The notes under the pieces are model-generated. The model was given only the letters and a program-made list of their open reading frames with translations, searched no databases and had not been told where the DNA came from. From positions 1-20,840 of the forward strand of contig JBDSLU010000535.1 in NCBI GenBank assembly GCA_039916225.1: 20,840 bases of DNA, given 5' to 3'. How positions within the stretch are numbered: position 1 is the stretch's first letter; every line of letters starts with the position of its first letter. This document shows positions 5,818 to 13,548 of the stretch, piece by piece. This DNA comes from JBDSLU01 sp039916225. GTDB taxonomy: Bacteria > Acidobacteriota > Vicinamibacteria > Vicinamibacterales > Vicinamibacteraceae. The position numbers and the translations under genes are program-made.

Positions 5818-8265
5818 ATGAAGTCGCTCCCCCTCGTCGCCCGGGTCTATGTCCTCGCCATCGCGGCGGCAGGTGTCTGGCTGGCCGCCTCCGCGGCGGG
5901 CGGGCTGCAGTTCACCCAGCCGACGACGTTCGGGGCGCTGCTGATCCTCGCCGTCCTCACCTCGATCTTCAAGGTGTCGGTGCCGATGCCGGCGGCGCTG
6001 AACCACCAGCCGCTGACGATGTCGCTGGCCTTCGCGGCGAACTTCGCCTCGCTGATCATCCTGGACGGGCAGAGCGCCACCATCATCGCCATCGTGGCGG
6101 CCTGGAGCCAGACCACCTTCAATACCTTCCGGGCGCGCAATCCCTGGCATCGGACGGTGTTCAACATGGCGGCGCTGGCCGTCACGATGGCGTCGACCGA
6201 CCTGGTGCTGCGCGTGGTCGCCGGCCACGTCGGCCCGTGGAACCTGCGCGCCGACGCGCTCGCGCTGAGCGCGGCGGCGGCAACCTACTACGTCGTCAAC
6301 TCCGGCGTCGTCGCCGGGGCGATCGCCGCCGCTGGCAAGCAGCCGTTCTTCAGCCTGTGGATGCGCCACGTGCTGAGCGGCTGGATCGCGCACGTCTTCG
6401 GGGCGGCCGCGGCGGGGCTGGCCGTCGCCTCGGTCGAGCGATCCCTGATGTGGCTGGCGCCGTTCGGCGCCCTCTCGCTCGGGCTGGGATATCGCGCCTA
6501 CCGCACCTACATCGAGCGGATGGATCAGCAGCAGCTGGCGGTGCAGCGTCTGTCCGACCTGCATCTCGCGACGGTCGAAGCGCTGGCCCTGGCCATCGAC
6601 GCCGCCGACCAGGGGTCGCGCCTGCACCTGCGCCGGCTGCAGCGGCACGCCTCCATGCTCGCCCGGGCCTGCAGCCTGAACGACGCCGAAATCCAGGCGG
6701 TCGCCACGGCTGCGATGCTGCACGACATCGGCATGCTGGCCGTCCCCCAGCACATCCTCGCCAAGCGCGACGTCCTGACCGACGACGAACGGCGCAAGCT
6801 GTGGCTGCACCCGCAAGTCGGCGCCGACATCATCCACGCGGTGCCGTTCCCCTCGCCGGTGGCGCCGCTGATCCTCGGTCACCACGAGCGCTGGGACGGC
6901 GGCGGCTACCCCGCCGGCCTGATCGGCGAGACGATCCCGCTCGGCTCGCGGATCGTCGCGCTGGTCGATCGCTACGACGAGCTGCTGCGCGAAGCGTCGG
7001 CGACTCCGCAGTCGTCGCTGACGCGGCTCTCCGAAGACGCCGGGCGCAGCCTGGACCCCGACCTCGTCGAGCGCTTCCAGGGGCTCGGCGCGGCGATCCA
7101 GGCGATCGAAACCGAGCTGGCCCCGCCGCTCACGGTTGCCGACCTCGACCTTCGCGGTGGGGCCGACCGGCCGACGTCGCCGAACGCGGTCGCCCATATC
7201 GCGCACGCGCAGCGCGAGGTCTACGGCCTCTACGACCTGTCGCAGGCGCTCGGCGCCACGCTCACCGTCACCGATGCGATGCAGCAACTGCGCGAGCGGC
7301 TCGGTGGCCTGGTGCCGTTCTCGACCTGCGCGCTGTTCCTGCACGACGTCGAGTCGGCGAGGACGACCTGCCGCTGGATGGGCGCACGCGATGCCGCCGA
7401 TCCGGCCACGACGATCGCCAGCGAGTTCGTGCAAGGCCCGGTCGCCTGGGTGCTCGAGCATGGCCGCTCGCTGGTGACGGCGCTGCCGGCCGGCGTGCCG
7501 GCCCGGCGCGGCGACGGCCTGCCGCCGCGGACCTCGGCCGTCGTCGAGGTCCTGATCTGCCCGCTGCGCGTCGACGACTGCACCTACGGCGCCCTCGCCG
7601 CGTACCACGAGCGGCGCGGCACCTATGCCGAGGATCAGCGGCGCATCTTCGAGCGCGTCGCCGAGATCGTCTCGTCGGCGATCCAGAACGCGCTGCGCTA
7701 CGAACGGACGCACGAGGCGGCCCTCACCGACCGGCTGACCTCGCTGGCCAATTCCTGGGGCCTGGTCGCTGGGGCGGACCATGCGCTGGCCCGCGCCGCC
7801 CACGAGCAGGAACCGCTCGCCGTGCTGATGATCGACGTCGACAAGTTCAAGGACGTCAACGACACCTACGGCCACGAGGCCGGCGATCGCGCGCTCAAGG
7901 TCGTGGCGCGGGTGCTGTCGCAGGCCGTCCGTCCGAATGACGTGTGCGCGCGATACGGCGGCGACGAGTTCGTCGTGCTGCTGGCCAACTGCGACGTGCA
8001 TCAGGCCGATCGCCGCGCCGCCGAGCTGAAACGCCAGGTGGCGGCGCTGCGCTTCGAGGCCGCGCCGGGCGAGGCCATGCCGCTGCGGATCAGCGTCGGC
8101 GCCGCGGTCTACCCGGCCGACGGCCGGGCCTTCGATGCGCTGCTCGCGGTGGCCGACCGCCGCATGTACCACGACAAGACGATGAGCCGGCGCGGGGCTG
8201 CGCGCTGGACCGAGCTGGCCGAATCGAACTCGCGCGAAGCCGCGCGGACCATCCTGCGCGACTGA
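5818..8265 (+). CDS. Membrane HD-GYP / GAF / GGDEF cyclic-di-GMP hybrid
   Basis: An 815-residue protein. Residues 7-228 are about seven hydrophobic segments forming a membrane sensor. The HD-GYP phosphodiesterase domain (about 250-440) is intact: HDIG with His302/Asp303 and HHERWDGGGYP at 355-365. A GAF domain spans about 475-630. The GGDEF cyclase domain (636-805) has MIDVDKFKDVNDTYGHEAGD, an intact GGDEF at 714-718, and an RxxD inhibitory site (Arg705-Asp708) exactly five residues upstream. Both making and breaking of c-di-GMP therefore look possible, with product inhibition of the cyclase. ATG at 5818 is chosen because it starts just before the first membrane helix; no Shine-Dalgarno is visible, and the frame is open upstream to 5686, so a longer start cannot be excluded. 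It is followed after 29 bp by a YjfB-like gene, probably in one operon. Confidence 0.93.
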   Translation: MKSLPLVARVYVLAIAAAGVWLAASAAGGLQFTQPTTFGALLILAVLTSIFKVSVPMPAALNHQPLTMSLAFAANFASLIILDGQSATIIAIVAAWSQTTFNTFRARNPWHRTVFNMAALAVTMASTDLVLRVVAGHVGPWNLRADALALSAAAATYYVVNSGVVAGAIAAAGKQPFFSLWMRHVLSGWIAHVFGAAAAGLAVASVERSLMWLAPFGALSLGLGYRAYRTYIERMDQQQLAVQRLSDLHLATVEALALAIDAADQGSRLHLRRLQRHASMLARACSLNDAEIQAVATAAMLHDIGMLAVPQHILAKRDVLTDDERRKLWLHPQVGADIIHAVPFPSPVAPLILGHHERWDGGGYPAGLIGETIPLGSRIVALVDRYDELLREASATPQSSLTRLSEDAGRSLDPDLVERFQGLGAAIQAIETELAPPLTVADLDLRGGADRPTSPNAVAHIAHAQREVYGLYDLSQALGATLTVTDAMQQLRERLGGLVPFSTCALFLHDVESARTTCRWMGARDAADPATTIASEFVQGPVAWVLEHGRSLVTALPAGVPARRGDGLPPRTSAVVEVLICPLRVDDCTYGALAAYHERRGTYAEDQRRIFERVAEIVSSAIQNALRYERTHEAALTDRLTSLANSWGLVAGADHALARAAHEQEPLAVLMIDVDKFKDVNDTYGHEAGDRALKVVARVLSQAVRPNDVCARYGGDEFVVLLANCDVHQADRRAAELKRQVAALRFEAAPGEAMPLRISVGAAVYPADGRAFDALLAVADRRMYHDKTMSRRGAARWTELAESNSREAARTILRD

Positions 8266-8294
8266 GTGTCGCGGTCGACCGAGGAGAATCCCAC

Positions 8295-8465
8295 ATGAAC
8301 GTGTCCGACATCACCGCATCGACCGCCGCCGCCCAGGAAGTGCAGCGCACCACGGCGGTCATGGCCAAGACGCTCCGCATCGAGCGGGAACAGGCCCAGG
8401 CCACCATCGCCCTGATCGAGCAGTCCGCCGCGCCGACCGGCCGGATCATCGACGTCCGCGCCTGA
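8295..8465 (+). CDS. YjfB-like putative motility protein, 56 aa
   Basis: A 56-residue protein with the layout of the YjfB family (Pfam 'putative motility protein'): a Ser/Thr/Ala-rich start (MNVSDITASTAAAQ), a central helix VMAKTLRIEREQAQATIALI, and a C-terminal P-T-G-R-I-I-D-V-R-A ending equivalent to the family's P-x-G-x-x-I-D-x-x-A. The role is not established; homologues sit among flagellar or chemotaxis genes. The ATG at 8295 has a strong GAGGAGAA Shine-Dalgarno at 8281-8288. It begins 29 bp after the c-di-GMP hybrid and is probably cotranscribed, linking it to second-messenger control of motility (inference). Confidence 0.7.
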   Translation: MNVSDITASTAAAQEVQRTTAVMAKTLRIEREQAQATIALIEQSAAPTGRIIDVRA

Positions 8466-8484
8466 CGCCCCGGCCGGCGACGGA

Positions 8485-8500
8485 CCCTCGACACCGAGGG
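8485..8500 (+). terminator. Possible 3' hairpin after the YjfB-like gene
   Basis: CCCTCG-ACAC-CGAGGG, a six-base-pair stem with a four-base loop, 20 nt after the stop. No U-tract follows, so it could be an mRNA end-stabilising or weak termination hairpin only. Confidence 0.3.
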
Positions 8501-8559
8501 GGCAGGCGCGGCATCGTAGGCTCTTCGCGGGTCCGCCCCGCGTTCCGGAGGAGTCTTCG

Positions 8560-10296
8560 ATGTCACGCACCCTGCTGTTCGCCGCCGCGGCCTGCTCGCT
8601 CGCTTCGGTCGTCGGCGCGCAGACCACCAAGGGGCCGGCAACCGCCGCCCCCACCCACAAGCACTACGAGGTATCGGAACAGGCCGCCCAGCCCGGTCCC
8701 AACGGCGAACTGGCCCCGCGCCTCCAGGCGCTCGGCGCGCACACCTTCCCGGTGTCGACGAAGAACCCCGACGCCCAGCGGTTCATGAACCAGGGCCTGA
8801 ACCTGGCCTTCGCCTTCAACCACGCCGAGGCGCGGCGCGCCTTCCGCGAGGCGGCGCGGCTCGATCCGACCCTGGCGATGGCCTACTGGGGCCAGGCGCT
8901 CGTCCTCGGCCCCAACATCAACGCGATGATGGAGCCGAACGACGAACCGCACGCCGACGAGCTGATCAAGAAGGCGCTCGCGCTCGCCTCGACCGCGTCG
9001 CCTCGCGAACAGGCCCTGATCAAGGCGCTCGACGCCCGCTATTCGGGCAAGGCCGAGCACCGCGACGCCAACAACCAGGCCTACGCGGACGCCATGCGCG
9101 CCGTCCACACGCAGTTCCCCGACGACCTGGACATCGCGACGTTCTACGTCGAGTCGATGATGGACCTGCGGCCGTGGGGCTACTGGATGCGCGACGGCCG
9201 GCCGCACGCCGGCACCGCTGAGATCGTCGCCCTGACGGAAGACGTCATCCGTCGAAGTCCGAAGCACCCGGGCGCGCTGCACATGTACATCCACCTGATG
9301 GAGTCGGTCGCCGCGGAGAAAGCGGAGACCGCCGCCGACGCGCTGCAGCCGCTGATGCCCGACGCCGGCCACATGGTCCACATGCCCGGCCACATCTACC
9401 AGCGGGTCGGTCGCTATGCCGACGCGATGAAGAGCAACGAGCTGGCGATCGCGGCCGACGAGAGCTACATCACGCAGTGCCGGGCACAGGGCCTCTATCC
9501 GATGGCCTACTACCCGCACAACATCCACTTCCTGTGGTTCGCCGCGACCGCGGACGGGCAGAGCAAGGCGGCGCTCGATGCGGCGCGCAAGGTGGCGGCC
9601 AAGATCGACGACAAGGCCCTGGCCGAGATCCCGATCACCGCGGGCTTCCGCGTCGTCCCGTACTGGGCGCTGGCCCGGTTCGGCAAATGGGACGAGATCC
9701 TGAAGCAGCCGAAGCCGCCAGCTGGCAGCGCGTTCCTGCTCGGCGCGTGGCACTACGTGCGCGGCCTCGCCTTCGTCGCGAAGAACCAGCTCGCCGCTGC
9801 CGACAAGGAGCTCGTCGCGCTGCGGGCCCAGATGAAGCATCCGTCGCTCGACGGCCCGATGTTCTCGCCGAACAGCGGACGCGCCATCCTGGGTATCGCG
9901 CCGCACGTGCTGGCCGGCGAGATCGCTGCGGCGCGCGGCGCCTACGGCACGGCGATCTCCGCGCTCGAGCGGGCGGTGCGTCTCGACGACGCGCTGGTCT
10001 ACACCGAGCCGAGCGAGTTCATGTTCCCGCCGCGCCTCGCACTCGGTGCCGTGCTGCTGCAGGCCGGTCGGCCGGAGGAAGCGGAGACGGTCTACTGGGA
10101 GGACCTGAGGCGCAACCGCGAGTCGGGCTGGTCGCTCTTCGGGCTGCATCAGGCGCTGGTCGCGCAGAAGAAGACGGCGGACGCCGCGCTCGTGAAGGCA
10201 CGTCTCGACAAGGCATGGGCCCGCGCCGACGTGAAGCTGACCGCGTCCCGCTTCGGACGCCCTCCGAGCTCCACGAAGGTTGCCGCGGCGAACTAG
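8560..10296 (+). CDS. Secreted TPR protein with conserved His clusters
   Basis: A 578-residue protein with a signal peptide (1-20, ending VVGA-Q). TPR-type helical pairs are visible from about residue 73 (NQGLNLAFAFNHAEARRAF, then LDPTLAMAYWGQALV), around 272-300 (GRYADAMKSNELAIAAD) and near the C-terminus (GAVLLQAGRPEEAETVYWEDL). A His-rich core stands out: HMYIH (241 and 245), HMVHMPGH (271, 274, 278) and YYPHNIHF (320 and 323). This pattern recurs in a large family of uncharacterised exported TPR proteins in Acidobacteriota and Bacteroidota (known to me by pattern only). Such spacing could bind metal or haem (inference). Start ATG at 8560 with GGAGGAG six bases upstream. A hairpin follows the stop. 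It is probably periplasmic; partners unknown. Confidence 0.85.
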   Translation: MSRTLLFAAAACSLASVVGAQTTKGPATAAPTHKHYEVSEQAAQPGPNGELAPRLQALGAHTFPVSTKNPDAQRFMNQGLNLAFAFNHAEARRAFREAARLDPTLAMAYWGQALVLGPNINAMMEPNDEPHADELIKKALALASTASPREQALIKALDARYSGKAEHRDANNQAYADAMRAVHTQFPDDLDIATFYVESMMDLRPWGYWMRDGRPHAGTAEIVALTEDVIRRSPKHPGALHMYIHLMESVAAEKAETAADALQPLMPDAGHMVHMPGHIYQRVGRYADAMKSNELAIAADESYITQCRAQGLYPMAYYPHNIHFLWFAATADGQSKAALDAARKVAAKIDDKALAEIPITAGFRVVPYWALARFGKWDEILKQPKPPAGSAFLLGAWHYVRGLAFVAKNQLAAADKELVALRAQMKHPSLDGPMFSPNSGRAILGIAPHVLAGEIAAARGAYGTAISALERAVRLDDALVYTEPSEFMFPPRLALGAVLLQAGRPEEAETVYWEDLRRNRESGWSLFGLHQALVAQKKTADAALVKARLDKAWARADVKLTASRFGRPPSSTKVAAAN

Positions 10297-10300
10297 GGCC

Positions 10301-10318
10301 GTTGCCGCGGGCGGCAAC
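10301..10318 (+). terminator. Hairpin after the TPR gene
   Basis: GTTGCCGC-GG-GCGGCAAC, 8-nt arms starting 5 nt after the TAG stop. It is a strong GC-rich hairpin without a U-tract: a candidate terminator or mRNA 3' end. Confidence 0.45.
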
Positions 10319-10360
10319 CTGGACCGTGTGCCGGCTGTAGCGGAAAGCGGCGTCCGTCGT

Positions 10361-10366
10361 TACAGT
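10361..10366 (+). promoter_or_regulatory. Putative -10 box of propeller paralog A
   Basis: TACAGT within GTCGTTACAGT. Paralog B carries the near-identical GTCGTTACACT at 13490-13500 at a comparable distance upstream, supporting a conserved promoter. No clear -35 is visible. Confidence 0.35.
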
Positions 10367-10406
10367 AGGCACGCCGGCGCCCCCTCGCCGTTCCCGGGAG
10401 TCGTCC

Positions 10407-13400
10407 ATGGTTCGTCTCGCCTACGCCGCCCTGCTTGCGGCGATCGTCATCTCGCCGACGATCGCCGCGGCGCAGCCCGTTCCTCCCGTCCGGTTGAGCG
10501 TGTCGACCGCCGGCACCGAAGCCAACGGTTACAGCGCGACGCTGGCCGTCAGTCGCGACGGGCGCCATGTCCTGTTCAGCTCGACGGCGACAAACCTCGT
10601 CGCCGGCGACACCAACACCCACGACGACATTTTCATCCGCGATCGCGACACCGATCGCGACGGCATCTTCGACGAGGCCGGCGCGGCCGCGACGATCCGG
10701 GTCAACCAAGGACTGGCCGGCGAGCAATCACCGGACGGCTTCACCGCGTCGCAGATGTCGGCGGACGGGCGCTTCGTGTTGTGGGTCACCGCCGGCGCGC
10801 TCGTCCCCGAGGACACCAACGGCGTCGTCGATGTCTATCTTCGCGACCGCGACGCCGACGGGGACGGCATCTTCGACGAGCCAGGAGCGGTGATCGTCGA
10901 GCGCGTCAGCACCGGCACCGGCAACGCGCAGACCAATGCCGACAGCTTCACGCCATCGATGACGCCGGACGCTCGCTTCATCCTGTTCAGCTCGCGCGCC
11001 AGCAACCTCCACCCCATCGCCAGCGTGCCCGCGCAGTTCTACCGGAAGGATCGACTGACGACAGTCACCACCATCGTCACGGCCAGGCCCGACGGCACAC
11101 CGGGGAACACCAACGCCTCGTCCGCCGTGCTCAGCGCAGACGGGCGCTACGCCGCCTTTGCCGGCGCGTTCGTCGACCCCGACCCGTTGCCGGCCGGCGC
11201 GCGCTGGGTCCTGCGCGATCTCACGCTGAACACCTTCGTGCCGATCGCGCAGCCGTCGACGGCCCCCTCCGCCCTGCCCGTGACCGAGCCGCGAGCGCCG
11301 CGCGTGGCCGATCCGTTGATCATTACCAACAGCAAGGTGATCGGGTTCTCGCCAGACGGCGTGAGGCTGCTGGTCGCGGCGACCACGACCGGTATCCTGG
11401 GCAGCTTCGTCAACCATTCCGGCGCCATCTACGATTACGACGTGGCCGCCAGCCAGATCGTCCGTTCCTTTCCGGGAATCGACGACACCCAATTCATGGC
11501 CGGGACCCGTGCCAACATCGATCGGAGCATCGGGATCGCCTACGCGGAAGCCGCCGGCACGCTCGGATCGTGCCCGCCGGAGGGTCGCGGCCGGTTCATC
11601 TACGACCGGCGCACCGGACGCGTGACGCAGCTGGTTGGCGGAGGCATCGGCCAGCCGGCGTCGAGCCTCGACGGCCGCCGACTGCTCTACTGGCATCAGG
11701 GGAACTGCGTGGGAGAGTTGCCGACGCCGAGCGGAACGTTCCTCTGGGACGCCGGCTACGACGTCCCGCTGCCGATGCCGGACCCGGTCCGGGCTGGCTG
11801 GATGGACGCGGCCGGCACGATGGCGATCTTCGACACGACCGAGGCCACGATTCTCACGGCCGGCGCCGACGCCAATGGCGTGTCGGACGTCTTCGCGGTG
11901 GATCTGGTGTCGCGGCTGGATCGCGACACCGACGGTCTCGACGATCGCTGGGAGGTGTCGATGGGTCTCGACTACACGAGCAGCGCCGGCGCCAACGGCG
12001 CGGCAGGCGATCCCGACACCGACGGGGTCACCAACCTGCAGGAGCTCGCCGCCGGAACGCATCCCCGCGGCACCGCCAGGCAGTTCCTGGCCGAGGGCGC
12101 GGACAACGCCTTCTTCAAGACGCGCCTCGCCATTGCCAACCCCGGGACGACGGCCGCCACGGCCGTCGTCCGACTCGATGGCGACGACGGCACCGCCAAG
12201 ACCGTCAACGTCCACGTGCCCGCCGCCGCCCGCCGCACGGTGTTCGTCGACGAAGTGGGCGATCACGCCCCGTCCTTTGCCACCGTCGTCGATTCCAGTG
12301 CGCCGCTGGTCAGCGAGCGCACCATGAGCTGGGATGCGACCGAGTACGGCGCCCACGCCGAGCGGGCCAGCGCGGCGCCGGCGACGTCGTGGTTTCTGGC
12401 CGAGGGCGCGACCGGCTCCTTCTCGCTGTTCTACCTGCTCCAGAACCCCGGCAGCGCCGCCGCCATCGTCACCGTGCGCTACCTGCGGCCGGCGCCGCTC
12501 GCGCCGATCGAGCGCAGCTACTCCGTGGCGGCGCACGCGCGGGTGACGCTGCCGGTCAACGAGCAGGCGCCAGAGCTCGCCGCCACCGACGTCTCCGCGG
12601 CCATCACCTCCGACGTGCCGATCCTCGTCGAGCGGGCGATGTATCGCACCGTCGGCGGCCAGCCGTTCGCGGCCGGCCATGCCAGCGCCGGTGTCACGGC
12701 CGCGGCGACCAGCTGGTTCCTGGCCGAAGGCGCCACCGGCAATTTCTTCGACATGTTCGTGCTTCTCGCCAATCCGAACAGCACCGCCGCCGAGGTCGAA
12801 GTCCGTTATCTGCTGACCACCGGCGAGGTGCTGACCAAGACCTATACGGTGGCCCCGGAAAGCCGGCGCACGATCTACGTCGATGACGAGACGTTCCCCG
12901 GCGTCGGCCAGGCCCTGGTCAACACGACGTTGTCGTGCGCCATCACCTCGACCAACGCCGTGCCGATCGTCGTCGAGCGCTCGATGTGGTTCCCCGGCCC
13001 GGCCATCACGCCTGTCTTCTGGACGGAAGCGAACAACTCCGCCGGAACGACGGCGACGGCGACGCGGTGGGTGCTCGCCGATGGCGAGAGCGGAGGCACG
13101 CGCGACACGCAGACGTTCGTGCTGATCGCCAACACCTCTTCGACCCCCGGGCGGGTGCGCCTGACGCGGCTGCCGGACACGCCGGCGCCGTTCGACCCCT
13201 CGGTTGGCGTACCGCTCACGGTCACCGTCGACCTGCCGGCGAACAGCCGCACCACCGTGCCGCTCCACGCGACTGGAGGCTTCGGCAACGTCCGCTACGG
13301 CGTGATCGTGGAAAGCATCGAGACCGCGCCGCTGGCGCAGCTCGTCGTCGAGCGCGCCATGTACTGGAACGCAGGCGGGGTCGTCTGGGCGGCCGGGACC

Positions 13401-13427
13401 AACCTGCTGGCGACACCGGTGCCCTGA
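10407..13427 (+). CDS. Secreted TolB/WD40-like propeller protein with TSP3-type linker and four C-terminal repeats (paralog A)
   Basis: A 1006-residue protein with a signal peptide (1-22). Residues about 28-500 form PD40/TolB-like beta-propeller blades (SRDGRHVLFSS, SADGRFVLWV and similar). Two blades carry Asp-rich calcium-type loops, DRDTDRDGIFDE (79-90) and DRDADGDGIFDE (147-158). Residues 502-557 are a thrombospondin-type-3-like linker (LDRDTDGLDDRWE, then GDPDTDGVTNLQELA). Four repeats of about 105 residues follow, starting at 559, 662, 770 and 888; each opens F/V-L-A-E/D-G, contains L-x-N-P or IANT, and closes with ERxMxW-type residues, resembling DUF5719-like surface repeats. There is no sortase or membrane anchor. 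Start ATG with GGGAG six bases upstream. Function unknown; cell-surface binding or adhesion is plausible. The paralog lies immediately downstream. Confidence 0.85.
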   Translation: MVRLAYAALLAAIVISPTIAAAQPVPPVRLSVSTAGTEANGYSATLAVSRDGRHVLFSSTATNLVAGDTNTHDDIFIRDRDTDRDGIFDEAGAAATIRVNQGLAGEQSPDGFTASQMSADGRFVLWVTAGALVPEDTNGVVDVYLRDRDADGDGIFDEPGAVIVERVSTGTGNAQTNADSFTPSMTPDARFILFSSRASNLHPIASVPAQFYRKDRLTTVTTIVTARPDGTPGNTNASSAVLSADGRYAAFAGAFVDPDPLPAGARWVLRDLTLNTFVPIAQPSTAPSALPVTEPRAPRVADPLIITNSKVIGFSPDGVRLLVAATTTGILGSFVNHSGAIYDYDVAASQIVRSFPGIDDTQFMAGTRANIDRSIGIAYAEAAGTLGSCPPEGRGRFIYDRRTGRVTQLVGGGIGQPASSLDGRRLLYWHQGNCVGELPTPSGTFLWDAGYDVPLPMPDPVRAGWMDAAGTMAIFDTTEATILTAGADANGVSDVFAVDLVSRLDRDTDGLDDRWEVSMGLDYTSSAGANGAAGDPDTDGVTNLQELAAGTHPRGTARQFLAEGADNAFFKTRLAIANPGTTAATAVVRLDGDDGTAKTVNVHVPAAARRTVFVDEVGDHAPSFATVVDSSAPLVSERTMSWDATEYGAHAERASAAPATSWFLAEGATGSFSLFYLLQNPGSAAAIVTVRYLRPAPLAPIERSYSVAAHARVTLPVNEQAPELAATDVSAAITSDVPILVERAMYRTVGGQPFAAGHASAGVTAAATSWFLAEGATGNFFDMFVLLANPNSTAAEVEVRYLLTTGEVLTKTYTVAPESRRTIYVDDETFPGVGQALVNTTLSCAITSTNAVPIVVERSMWFPGPAITPVFWTEANNSAGTTATATRWVLADGESGGTRDTQTFVLIANTSSTPGRVRLTRLPDTPAPFDPSVGVPLTVTVDLPANSRTTVPLHATGGFGNVRYGVIVESIETAPLAQLVVERAMYWNAGGVVWAAGTNLLATPVP

Positions 13428-13428
13428 C

Positions 13429-13449
13429 GGCCGGGGGGGCCGGGGGAGG
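13429..13449 (+). other. G-rich tract, possible G-quadruplex
   Basis: G runs of 2, 7, 5 and 2 separated by CC, CC and A, directly after the stop of paralog A. Runs this long could fold into a G-quadruplex in the transcript. It lies in the short gap between the two paralogs. Confidence 0.35.
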
Positions 13450-13494
13450 ATTCGCCGGGCGCGACAACTGTCCCCATCTGGCACGCCCGGTCGT

Positions 13495-13500
13495 TACACT
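13495..13500 (+). promoter_or_regulatory. Putative -10 box of propeller paralog B
   Basis: TACACT within GTCGTTACACT, the counterpart of GTCGTTACAGT before paralog A. It lies 48 nt upstream of the ATG. No convincing -35 is seen. Confidence 0.35.
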
Positions 13501-13548
13501 GGACGGACCGGCGCGCCCCCCTTGCGCCGCACTGCTGGGAGGCTGTCC

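Noticed and set aside
5671..8172. 833-aa open frame on the minus strand opposite the c-di-GMP gene
   Set aside because: Antisense shadow of a high-GC gene; Arg/Gly/His-rich composition and no domain, while the plus strand encodes complete HD-GYP and GGDEF domains.
8563..10317. 584-aa minus-strand open frame opposite the TPR gene
   Set aside because: Shadow of the TPR gene in GC-rich DNA; no recognisable domain.
10728..13484. 918-aa open frame on the minus strand opposite propeller paralog A
   Set aside because: Shadow frame; the plus strand has signal peptide, propeller and repeats conserved in its neighbour.
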